From contig WNDQ01000015.1 in NCBI GenBank assembly GCA_009912175.1, forward strand, positions 1-64,000: 64,000 nucleotides of DNA, written 5' to 3'. The position numbers and the translations under genes were made by a program. This document shows positions 56,554 to 64,000 of the stretch, in pieces (position 1 is the first letter of the stretch; each line of letters begins with the position of its first letter). The notes beneath the pieces are model-generated. The model saw nothing but the letters and a program-made list of their open reading frames with translations, was not told where the DNA came from and ran no database searches. This DNA is from Paracidovorax wautersii. GTDB lineage: Bacteria > Pseudomonadota > Gammaproteobacteria > Burkholderiales > Burkholderiaceae_C.

Positions 56554-57142
56554 ATGACTGACCGATCTTCCCCCCCGGATGCCCACCTGATCGAAACGCG
56601 GGTGAGCGAGACCGTCCTGCACCAGGGCGATTTCCTCACGGTGCGGCGCGACACCGTGCGCCTGCCCGACGGCGCCCAGGCCACGCGTGAATACGTGGTG
56701 CACCCGGGCGCCGTGGTGGTCGTGCCGCTGCTGGGCGATGGCCGTGTGCTGATGGAACGAGTTCCGCTACCCGGTCGGCCAGGTCATGCTGGAACTGCAG
56801 GCCGGCAAGCTCGATGCGGGCGAGTCGCCGCTGGTGTGCGGCCAGCGCGAGCTGCTGGAGGAAACAGGCTACCGCGCGGCGGAATGGGCCTATGCGGGCA
56901 AGATGCACCTGGCCATCGGTTATTCGACCGAGGTCATCCACATCTTTTTTGCGCGGGGTCTGGTGGCGGGTGAGCGTTCGCTCGACGACGGCGAATTCCT
57001 GGACATCATCGCCATGGAGGCCGACGACCTGATCGAAGGTTGCCGCGACGGCCGCGTCACCGACGCCAAGACCATCAGCTGTTGCTTGTGGCTGCAGAAC
57101 GTGCGCGAGGCTCGCTGGCCACTGGCGTGGCAGCCGGCTTGA
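56554..57142 (+). pseudogene. NUDIX hydrolase (ADP-ribose pyrophosphatase-like), frameshifted
   Basis: Frame 1 from ATG 56554 reads the usual N-terminal part (EYVVHPGAVVVVPLLGDGRVLME) until 56759; the sense then continues in another frame (FRYPVGQVMLELQAGKLDAG) to TGA 57142. The complete Nudix box is in the second part: GKLDAGE, seven residues, then RELLEETGY. The family sequence expected at the junction is ME-R-Q-FRYP; CGCCAGTTC with its two central C lost gives the CGAGTTC seen at 56758-56764, so a 2-base deletion is the likely event. About 195 residues if repaired. Its 3' end overlaps the convergent hydrolase gene by 68 bases. Confidence 0.8.
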
Positions 57143-58214
57143 CCGCCAGCGGCCGGCCGCTGGCGTTCTTGAGCGGCCGTTTGGTCTCGGCGCGCAGGCG
57201 CACCGGTTCGGTGGCGGGGGCCGTGGCGGATGCCGCGCCCATGGCGGCCACCTGCGTCGCGACGCCCTGAAGCGCCGAGCCGGCTTCGCCGCGCGCCAGC
57301 GCCGGGTCTGCCACGGGCCGCGGCTGGATGCCGAACAAATCCTTGAGTGCCGCCTGGTACTGCCCAAACCCCACGCTGCTGGCGTTGTGGTGATTGCCGC
57401 CCTGGACCATGATGAATTCCTTGGGCGAGGACGCGGCGTCGTAGAGCCGCTCGCCCAGCTCGGGTTTGATGACCTCGTCGTCGCTGCCGTGCACGACCAG
57501 CAGCGGCGAGCCGATGCGCTGCACCTTGTCGATCGATTCGAAGCGCTGCGTCAGCAGCGGGCCGATGGGCAGCCAGCCCCAGTGGGTGGTGGCGAAGACA
57601 TCGCGCACCGAGCTGAAGGTGCCTTCGACGATGGTGCCGGATTCGTCATTGACCTTGCTGGCCAGGTCGATGGCGATGGCGCCGCCCAGCGAATGGCCGT
57701 AGATGTAGCGTTTGTTCTTGGGAAAACGGTTGGCCAGCCAGTTCCAGGCGGCCATGGCGTCTTCGTAGGCCATGCTTTCCGAGGGCAGGGTGTTGCTGGG
57801 CGTCGCGCCCTCGCGCCGGCCGCTGCTGGTCTTGCCGAAACCGCGGTAGTCGATGGCCAGCACGGCAAAGCCCATCTCGTGCAGGCGCTCGATGCGGGTG
57901 CGGCTGGCCCACACGTCCCAGCGCGCGCCGTGCAGGTAGAGCATGACGGGCTGCTTGGCGCCGATCAGCGCCGGGGCGTCGCCGCGCCACAGGGCGTGCA
58001 TGCGGACCGGTTCGGAGGTCAGGCGCGAAGTGAAGGGGATCCAGACGTCCTGCAATTCGGGGTTGTGGCCCCCGCGGCTGATCGTGGGATTGAAGATGAA
58101 CTGGCGCTGGCGCTCGTCGAGCGCCGAGCAGCCCACCAGGCCGGCCGTCAACGCGAATGCCAGCGACATCCACGTGAACCAGCGGTTTTTGGTCATCGTC
58201 ATCATCTTCGTCAC
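57075..58214 (-). CDS. alpha/beta-hydrolase lipoprotein
   Basis: The 379-residue product has a lipoprotein signal peptide (AFALTAGLVGCS, lipobox Cys about residue 29) and an alpha/beta-hydrolase domain: LYLHGARWD oxyanion region, GHSLGGAIA with the nucleophile Ser (about 175), HGSDDEVI (Asp) and GGNHHNAS (His). The last ~75 residues are Ala/Pro/Arg-rich and disordered, and encode across the 3' end of the NUDIX gene. It should be an envelope-anchored esterase or peptidase; the substrate is unknown. An inner ATG (58196) is a possible start. Confidence 0.87.
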   Translation of the reverse strand: MTKMMTMTKNRWFTWMSLAFALTAGLVGCSALDERQRQFIFNPTISRGGHNPELQDVWIPFTSRLTSEPVRMHALWRGDAPALIGAKQPVMLYLHGARWDVWASRTRIERLHEMGFAVLAIDYRGFGKTSSGRREGATPSNTLPSESMAYEDAMAAWNWLANRFPKNKRYIYGHSLGGAIAIDLASKVNDESGTIVEGTFSSVRDVFATTHWGWLPIGPLLTQRFESIDKVQRIGSPLLVVHGSDDEVIKPELGERLYDAASSPKEFIMVQGGNHHNASSVGFGQYQAALKDLFGIQPRPVADPALARGEAGSALQGVATQVAAMGAASATAPATEPVRLRAETKRPLKNASGRPLAVKPAATPVASEPRARSAATSNS

Positions 58215-58621
58215 AGACCCCTCGGGCGTTCAAAAGTTCGCCCGGTCCTCCCCCTGCAATGGCCGTGCCTGAATTGTGTCTAGAGCGTGTGATGCGCTTT
58301 CTAGCCGGTGGCGCCGCGCGACAGGGACGCGCGGTGCGGGCGAGATGATTCCATGCCGGCGTCAGCCCGGCCATCCGGTGTTAACCCTTGTGGCGAAAAA
58401 TCACGCCCAGGGCTTCATTTTCAAGAGCAGAGGGCTGCTGTTGCTAAAGAAAATCTCAGATGCTCAGCCATAAAACGTCATAGACACCGGCGTCCGTGAT
58501 GCCGTGCTCCGTGCGGTGGCGGGTGTGGTCCTTTTTGGGGCGTGGCTGCACCGCTTTGTGCTCTGGATCGCGACTGGGACTGGCGATGCAGGCCTGGTGG
58601 GGAGGGCGGATAATTCGGGGC
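58215..58621. other. divergent intergenic region between the hydrolase and DUF1178 genes
   Basis: No gene is supported in these 407 bases. The middle (58,380-58,480) is distinctly less GC-rich than the rest. A GATAAT box at 58609-58614 lies just before the DUF1178 start, too close for a normal leader unless the message is leaderless; no clear -35 goes with it. Confidence 0.4.
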
Positions 58622-59110
58622 ATGAAAGTCCTGGATCTGCAATGCGCCCGCCAGCACGTATTTGAAGGCTGGTTTGGCAGCGATGCCGAATTTCACAGCC
58701 AGCTCGAACGCGGGCTGGTGAGCTGTCCTGTCTGCGGCGATGCCCAGGTCCAGCGCATCGTCAGCGCCCCGCGGCTGCAACGCAAGAGCAACACACGCAG
58801 CCCGCAAGCGCCCCGCGCCCAGGTGGCGCCACCAGCCGCCACCGAGGGGACAGGCGAGGCAGTGGTGCCGGCCGAAGTGATGCGCCAGCACCAGATCGCC
58901 TACATGAAGGCGGTGCAGCACGTGCTGAAGAACACCGAGGACGTCGGCCCGCGTTTTGCCGAAGAGGCGCGGCGCATGCACTACGGCGAGACCGAAACAC
59001 GCGGCATCCGCGGCCAGGCCAGCGCCGAGGACAAGGTCGCACTGGCCGACGAAGGCATCGAGGTGATGAGCCTGCCTTTGCCCAAGGACATGGACGGGCC
59101 GCTTCAGTAG
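58622..59110 (+). CDS. DUF1178 family zinc-ribbon protein
   Basis: From ATG 58622 the 162-residue product starts MKVLDLQCARQHVFEGWFGS and has a second metal-ligand pair in SCPVCGDAQVQR (about residues 38-49), giving a short zinc ribbon, then an Ala/Pro linker and the family end GIRGQASAEDKVALADEGI. The function is unknown. Convergent with mutL, 32 bases apart. Confidence 0.9.
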   Translation: MKVLDLQCARQHVFEGWFGSDAEFHSQLERGLVSCPVCGDAQVQRIVSAPRLQRKSNTRSPQAPRAQVAPPAATEGTGEAVVPAEVMRQHQIAYMKAVQHVLKNTEDVGPRFAEEARRMHYGETETRGIRGQASAEDKVALADEGIEVMSLPLPKDMDGPLQ

Positions 59111-59142
59111 GCCAGCCCACAGGACGCCCGCAGGGCCAGGTT

Positions 59143-61140
59143 TCAGCGACCGCGAAGGAACAGGTTGTCGAGGTCACGCAGGCTGACCTGGCGCCAGGTC
59201 GGGCGCCCGTGGTTGCACTGGTCGGAGCGCTCGGTGGCTTCCATCTGGCGCAGCAGCGCATTCATCTCGGGCAGCGCGAGCTGGCGGTTGGCGCGCACGG
59301 CGCCGTGGCAGGCCATGGTGCCCAGCAACTCGTCCTGCGCGCGTTCGATGACGGTGGTGGCTTCCTGCGTGGCAAGTTCGGCCAGCACGGCGCGCGCCAG
59401 TTCCACCGCCTGGCCACCGCTGTCCTGGCCCAGCAGCGCGGCGGGAATGGCGCGCACGGCCAGTGTTCGGGGCGAGAAGGGCGAGAGGTCCAGCCCCAGG
59501 CGTTCGAGCGTGGCGCCGTGCGCCTCGGCCGTCGCGACTTCGGTGGGCGTGGCCGAAAAGGTGGCGGGGATGAGCAAGGGCTGGCTGGCGATGCGCGACT
59601 GGGCCATCTGCTGCTTCAGGCGTTCGTAGACGATGCGCTCGTGCGCTGCGTGCATGTCCACGATGATCAGCCCGTGGCGGTTCTCGGCCAGGATGTAGAT
59701 GCCCATGAGCTGCGCCAGCGCGCGGCCCAGCGGCCAATCGTCGGTGTCGGTGGCTGGCTCGGTGGCGGGCAGGCTCCCGGGCGGGTTGAGCCGTTCGCCG
59801 ACGGGGAGGGCGGCCGTGGCGTGTCCGGGGGCCGGCACGGCACCGCCAGGCAGCGGCGCGGGCGCAGGCTGCCACAGGGCGCCCAGTTCCTCGACGCGGT
59901 GGCCACCCAGGCCGATGCCGGGCTGCGACCAACTGGCGCTGGCGGGGCGCGCCGGCCAGCGCGCCGGACTTTCAGCCGCCACCGGCGGGGTGTCATTGCC
60001 GGAGGTCAGCGCCAGCGTGGCGGGTTGGCCGGCGAGGGCGGCGCGCGGCGCGGCCAGCGCGTCCTCGGCGGCGTGGCGCACGGCCTGGTGCACCTCGCGG
60101 CTGTCCCGAAAGCGCACCTCGATCTTGGTCGGGTGCACGTTGACGTCGACCCGTGTCGGCGCGATGTCGATGTGCAGCAGGTAGACCGGCTGGCGGTTGC
60201 CGTGCAGGAAGTCTTCGTAGGCGCTGCGCGCGGCGTGCGCCACGACCTTGTCGCGCACGAAGCGGCCGTTGACGTAGGCGTACTGCTGGTCGCCGCGCGC
60301 GCGGGAATGGTCGGGCAGGCCCGCGCGCCCGGTGATGCGCACCGTCGGCCCGCTGTGGCCGCCGCCGTGGTCGGCCAGCGTGCGGCTGGTGTAGTCCACA
60401 CGCACGCTGCCTTCGAGCAGGTCGGCGCCCAGCACGTCGGCCAGGCGCCGCTCCAGCGGCGTGCTGCCGTCGGCGGCGGTGCCCTCGTGCGCGCGCCATT
60501 GGTCGATCAGCTTGCCTTCGTGCCAGATCGCAAAACCCACGTCGGGCCGCGCCAGCGCGTGGCGGCGCACGGCCTCGATGCAGTGGGCCAGTTCGGTCGC
60601 GTCGGTCTTGAGGAATTTGCGGCGGGCCGGCGTGCTGAAGAACAGCTCCTTGACCTCGACCGTGGTGCCGGGTGCACGCGCGGCCGGGCGCAGTTCGCCG
60701 CTGCGGCCGTCGAGCAGCCAGCCATGGTCGCCGTGCTCGGGCGCGCTGGGGCAGCGCGAAAGGATGGCCGCTTCGGCCACCGAGCAGATCGAGGCCAGCG
60801 CCTCGCCCCGAAAGCCCATGGTGGCGACTGATTCGAGCTCCTGCAGGCTCTGGACCTTGCTGGTGGCATGGCGCTTGAAGGCCATGGGCAGCTCGTCGCG
60901 CGGAATGCCGCTGCCGTCGTCTTCCACCACGATGGCGCGCACGCCGCCGGCGATCAGGCGCACGGTGATCTGGCGCGCGCCGGCATCCAGCGCGTTGTCG
61001 ACCAGCTCGCGCACCACCGAGGCGGGGCGCTCGATCACCTCGCCGGCGGCGATCTGGCTGATCAGCTCGTCGGGCAGTTCACGGATGCTGCGCCGCGCGG
61101 ACGTGGCGGCGAAAGAATGAGAGTCGGGACTGGCGTTCAC
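59143..61140 (-). CDS. mutL: DNA mismatch repair protein MutL
   Basis: The 665-residue protein, with a GTG start at 61140, has the GHKL ATPase (ELVDNALDAGA, VVEDDGSGIP, TMGFRGEAL), a transducer domain with RVDVNVHPTKIEVRF, a Pro/Ala-rich linker (about 370-460) and a C-terminal dimerisation domain. A QACHGAV/CPHGRP-type zinc endonuclease motif is partly recognisable (TMACHGAVRANR and CNHGRPTW at the end), while the DQHA motif reads DMHAAHER. It links MutS to strand incision. The dedA gene diverges. Confidence 0.95.
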   Translation of the reverse strand: MNASPDSHSFAATSARRSIRELPDELISQIAAGEVIERPASVVRELVDNALDAGARQITVRLIAGGVRAIVVEDDGSGIPRDELPMAFKRHATSKVQSLQELESVATMGFRGEALASICSVAEAAILSRCPSAPEHGDHGWLLDGRSGELRPAARAPGTTVEVKELFFSTPARRKFLKTDATELAHCIEAVRRHALARPDVGFAIWHEGKLIDQWRAHEGTAADGSTPLERRLADVLGADLLEGSVRVDYTSRTLADHGGGHSGPTVRITGRAGLPDHSRARGDQQYAYVNGRFVRDKVVAHAARSAYEDFLHGNRQPVYLLHIDIAPTRVDVNVHPTKIEVRFRDSREVHQAVRHAAEDALAAPRAALAGQPATLALTSGNDTPPVAAESPARWPARPASASWSQPGIGLGGHRVEELGALWQPAPAPLPGGAVPAPGHATAALPVGERLNPPGSLPATEPATDTDDWPLGRALAQLMGIYILAENRHGLIIVDMHAAHERIVYERLKQQMAQSRIASQPLLIPATFSATPTEVATAEAHGATLERLGLDLSPFSPRTLAVRAIPAALLGQDSGGQAVELARAVLAELATQEATTVIERAQDELLGTMACHGAVRANRQLALPEMNALLRQMEATERSDQCNHGRPTWRQVSLRDLDNLFLRGR

Positions 61141-61283
61141 AAGGGGATTCTAGGCGGCGCGCGCCCAGGCTGCCGGACGGGCTGCGCGTGCGCCGCCGGG
61201 GCTGGCCCGAACAGGGGAGGGGCGCCATGCTGCGCTGCGATACAGTACCGTTTGCCCCTTCGATCCGCTCTTGAGGACCTGCC

Positions 61284-61958
61284 TTGGAATACGCGACCCT
61301 GCTCATCGACTTCATCCTGCACATCGACCGCTACCTGGCGATGCTGGCGGAGAACTACGGGCCCTGGATCTACCTGATCCTGTTCCTGATCGTGTTCGTC
61401 GAGACCGGCGTGGTCATCATGCCCTTCCTGCCGGGCGACTCGCTGCTGTTCATCGTCGGCGCCATGGCGGGCGCGGGCCTGCTCGATCCCGGCATCGCGA
61501 TCGCTGTGCTGCTGGCCGCGGCCGTCCTGGGCGACCAGTGCAACTACACGATTGGCCGCTATTTCGGGCCCAAGGTCTTCCAGTGGGAGGACTCGCGCTT
61601 TTTCAACAAACGCGCCTTCAACCAGGCCCACGCCTTCTACGAACGTTATGGCGGCGTGACCATCATCCTGGCGCGTTTCATGCCCTTCATCCGCACGTTC
61701 GCGCCCTTCGTGGCCGGGGTGGCCGAGATGACGCGCAGCAAGTTCACGGCCTACAACGTCGTGGGCGCGCTGATCTGGGTGGTCGGCATCGTGACGGCCG
61801 GCTACTTCTTCGGCAACCTGCAGATCGTCAAGGACAACCTTGAAAAAATCATCTGGGCCCTGATCCTGATTCCCGGCCTGATCGCCATCTACGGCGCCTG
61901 GCACGCCGGCCGCGCCGAAAAAGCGCGCGCCCGCAGTTCACCGCCCTCCATCGGCTAG
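61284..61958 (+). CDS. DedA family membrane protein
   Basis: The 224-residue protein begins at TTG 61284, 8 bases after GAGG. It has the DedA signature ETGVVIMPFLPGDSLLFIVG, then GDQCNYTIGRYFG and ILARFMPFIRTFAPFVAG with the conserved Arg residues. DedA/VTT proteins move lipids (undecaprenyl phosphate or phospholipids) across the inner membrane. An FtsX-like permease gene follows after 14 bases. Confidence 0.92.
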   Translation: MEYATLLIDFILHIDRYLAMLAENYGPWIYLILFLIVFVETGVVIMPFLPGDSLLFIVGAMAGAGLLDPGIAIAVLLAAAVLGDQCNYTIGRYFGPKVFQWEDSRFFNKRAFNQAHAFYERYGGVTIILARFMPFIRTFAPFVAGVAEMTRSKFTAYNVVGALIWVVGIVTAGYFFGNLQIVKDNLEKIIWALILIPGLIAIYGAWHAGRAEKARARSSPPSIG

Positions 61959-61972
61959 CCCGGAACCTTGCC

Positions 61973-64000
61973 ATGAACACCTCCTTCGTCCGACTGGGCC
62001 TGCGCAGCCTCTGGCGCGATCTGCGCGCTGGCGAACTGCGCCTGCTGATCGTGGCCGTGACGCTGGCCGTGGCGGCGCTGGCCGCCGTGGCCTTTTTTGC
62101 CGACCGCCTGCAAAACGGCCTGCAGCGCGATGCGCGCCAGCTGCTGGGGGGCGATGCCGTCATCGCCAGCGACAACCCCACGCCCGAACGTTTTGTGACG
62201 AAGGCGCATGAGCTGGGCCTGCGCACGGCCACCACCGCCACCTTTCCGACCATGGCGCGCGCCACCGACGCGCAGGGCGGTGCGGCGCGGCTGGTGGCGC
62301 TCAAGACCGTGTCGACCGGCTACCCGCTGCGCGGCCGCGTGGAAGTGGCGACGGCGGTGGGCCAGGCCGGCGTGCCTTCGCCCGACATTCCGGCGCCCGG
62401 CACCGCCTGGGCCGACGAGCCCCTGCTGGCCGCGCTGGACATCGGCGTGGGCGACACCGTGCTGCTGGGCGACGTGCCGCTGCGCGTGACGCGTGTGATC
62501 GTGATGGAGCCCGACCGTGGCGGCGGCTTCATGAACTTCGCCCCGCGCCTGATGATGAACGAGGCCGACCTGGCCGCCACTGGCCTGGTGCAGCCGGCCA
62601 GCCGCGTCCGCTGGCGCATGGCGGTGGCCGGCGAGAACGACGCCCAGGTCCAGGCCTTCGTCGACTGGGCCGATGCGCAGATCGGCAACCGACCGGTTGG
62701 CGAGGCGGCGGCCCAGGGCGGCGCGCCCGCCGGTGCCGACCTGCGCGGCCTGCGTGTGGAGTCACTCGACAGTGGCCGGCCCGAGATGGAGAACACGCTC
62801 GGGCGTGCCCAGAAATTCCTGAGCCTGGTGGCGTTGCTGTCGGCCCTGCTGTCGGCCGTGGCCGTGGCGATTGCCGCGCGCGGCTTCGCTTCGCGCCACC
62901 TCGACGACTGCGCCATGCTGCGTGTGCTGGGGCAGAGCCAGCGCACTATCGCCCTGGCCTACACGCTGGAGTTCGTGCTCGCGGGCCTGTTCGCCAGCCT
63001 GCTGGGCGTGCTGCTGGGCTATGGCGTGCACGTGCTGTTCGTGGAACTGCTGGCCGGCCTGGTCACCACGGCGCTGCCGGCGGCCAGCGTCTGGCCCGCG
63101 CTGCTGGGCGCGGGCGTGGGGCTGGTGCTGCTGGTGGCCTTCGGGCTGCCGCCGGTGCTGCAGCTCGCGCAGGTGCCGCCGCTGCGCGTGATCCGGCGCG
63201 ACATCGGCCAGTTGCGATCGACCTCGCTGGCGGTGCTGCTGGTGGGCATCGCGGGCTTTGCCGCGCTGCTGCTGGCGGTGGCGCGCGACTGGACGCTGGG
63301 CGCCATCGCGGTGGGTGGTTTTGCCGGCGCCGTGCTGGTGTTCGCCGCGCTGGCCTGGGTCGCGGTCATGCTGCTGCGCCGCCTGGTCAACGAGCAGACC
63401 GCGCCGCGCTGGCTGGTGCTGGCCACGCGCCAGATCTCGGCGCGGCCGGTGTTCGCCATGGTGCAGACCAGCGCCCTGGCCGTGGGGCTGCTGGCGCTGG
63501 TGCTGCTGGTGCTGCTGCGCACCGACCTGATCGACAGCTGGCGCCAGGCCACGCCCGCCGATGCGCCCAATCGTTTTGTCATCAACATCCAGCCCGACCA
63601 GGCCGCGCCCTTCCGGCAGGCGCTGAGCAGCGCGGGCGTGGACCGCTACGACTGGTACCCCATGGTGCGCGGGCGGCTGGTGAGCATCAACGGCCAGGCG
63701 GTCGACCCGCAGGCCTACACCGACGAGCGCGCGCAGCGCCTGCTCGACCGCGAATTCAACCTGTCCTACGACGCCGAGGCGCCACCGCACAACGAGGTCG
63801 TGGCCGGCCGCTGGCAGCCGGGCGAAGCCGAGGGCGCGAGCGTGGAGCAGGGGCTGGCCGACACGCTGGGCCTGAAGCTGGGCGACACGCTGGTCTTCGA
63901 CATGGGCGGCATCGAACACCGCGCCGCCATCACCTCGCTGCGCAAGGTGGACTGGGCGTCCATGCACGCCAACTTCTTCGTGCTGTTCCCGGTGGCCGAG
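61973..64000 (+). CDS. FtsX-like ABC transporter permease (YbbP-type), cut by the window end
   Basis: ATG 61973 opens a frame that runs to the window edge (676 codons, no stop). After MNTSFVRLGLRSLWRDLRAGE comes a first membrane helix (LRLLIVAVTLAVAALAAVAFF, residues about 22-42), then a MacB-like periplasmic domain of about 230 residues. A block of three FtsX helices starts near 283 (FLSLVALLSALLSAVAVAI), and a second permease unit begins after about 410. That is the layout of YbbP-type permeases of lipid/lipoprotein-handling ABC systems. The ATPase partner (YbbA-like) is not in the window. Confidence 0.88.
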   Translation, partial: MNTSFVRLGLRSLWRDLRAGELRLLIVAVTLAVAALAAVAFFADRLQNGLQRDARQLLGGDAVIASDNPTPERFVTKAHELGLRTATTATFPTMARATDAQGGAARLVALKTVSTGYPLRGRVEVATAVGQAGVPSPDIPAPGTAWADEPLLAALDIGVGDTVLLGDVPLRVTRVIVMEPDRGGGFMNFAPRLMMNEADLAATGLVQPASRVRWRMAVAGENDAQVQAFVDWADAQIGNRPVGEAAAQGGAPAGADLRGLRVESLDSGRPEMENTLGRAQKFLSLVALLSALLSAVAVAIAARGFASRHLDDCAMLRVLGQSQRTIALAYTLEFVLAGLFASLLGVLLGYGVHVLFVELLAGLVTTALPAASVWPALLGAGVGLVLLVAFGLPPVLQLAQVPPLRVIRRDIGQLRSTSLAVLLVGIAGFAALLLAVARDWTLGAIAVGGFAGAVLVFAALAWVAVMLLRRLVNEQTAPRWLVLATRQISARPVFAMVQTSALAVGLLALVLLVLLRTDLIDSWRQATPADAPNRFVINIQPDQAAPFRQALSSAGVDRYDWYPMVRGRLVSINGQAVDPQAYTDERAQRLLDREFNLSYDAEAPPHNEVVAGRWQPGEAEGASVEQGLADTLGLKLGDTLVFDMGGIEHRAAITSLRKVDWASMHANFFVLFPVAE

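Overview
The window is GC-rich chromosome (about two-thirds G+C by eye) from a betaproteobacterium, most likely a member of the Comamonadaceae (Burkholderiales). The clues are the order rpsO-pnp-quinone oxidoreductase-tpiA-secG-tRNA-Leu-nuoA..N followed by a DUF2818 gene, a His-rich NuoL loop, and a type VI secretion (T6SS) gene set built around TssM-TagF-TssA. No rRNA, CRISPR array or complete prophage was found.

Layout. (1) 1-4,600: the end of an IS3-family element, the tail of an unidentified gene, a VasX-like (BTH_I2691-type) T6SS effector and its DUF6708 partner. Both of the last two are broken by frameshifts and lie in DNA visibly poorer in G+C. (2) 4,600-15,200: part of a T6SS locus: an anchored Ala/Pro-rich protein, a membrane-anchored M15 peptidase, a PAAR tip, a membrane protein with a degenerate ketosynthase-like half, TssM, TagF, a BON-OmpA protein and, convergently, TssA. 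Sheath, baseplate, ClpV, TssJ/L and VgrG genes are not in the window. (3) 15,300-23,000: tRNA-Thr(CGT), fbp, pepN, a HAD phosphatase, prfB with its programmed +1 frameshift, an aldo-keto reductase and ybaK.

(4) 23,100-31,500: a probable sulfur-scavenging module. One MetN-MetI transporter is surrounded by four different NlpA/MetQ-type binding proteins and followed by an SsuD-type monooxygenase, an SfnB/DszC-like flavoprotein interrupted by an in-frame TAG, and a divergent SsuE-type flavin reductase. The binding proteins differ from true MetQ at ligand-contacting positions, so an organosulfur compound other than methionine is the likelier substrate. (5) 31,700-36,300: plsY, ridA, yajQ, murB, hsp20, a small exported protein and a GNAT acetyltransferase. 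(6) 36,300-41,350: rpsO and pnp with recognisable leader structures, then a quinone oxidoreductase, tpiA and secG.

(7) 41,465-56,550: tRNA-Leu(GAG) and the complete 14-gene nuoA-N operon for respiratory complex I, closed by DUF2818. (8) 56,550-64,000: a NUDIX hydrolase broken by what looks like a 2-base deletion, a convergently overlapping lipoprotein hydrolase, DUF1178, mutL, a DedA protein, and an FtsX-like ABC permease that runs off the end.

Four genes are interrupted in otherwise recognisable families (effector, DUF6708 partner, SfnB-like, NUDIX). Whether this is real gene decay, phase variation or sequence error cannot be decided from the sequence alone. Very long reading frames on the opposite strand of almost every gene are artefacts of high G+C.
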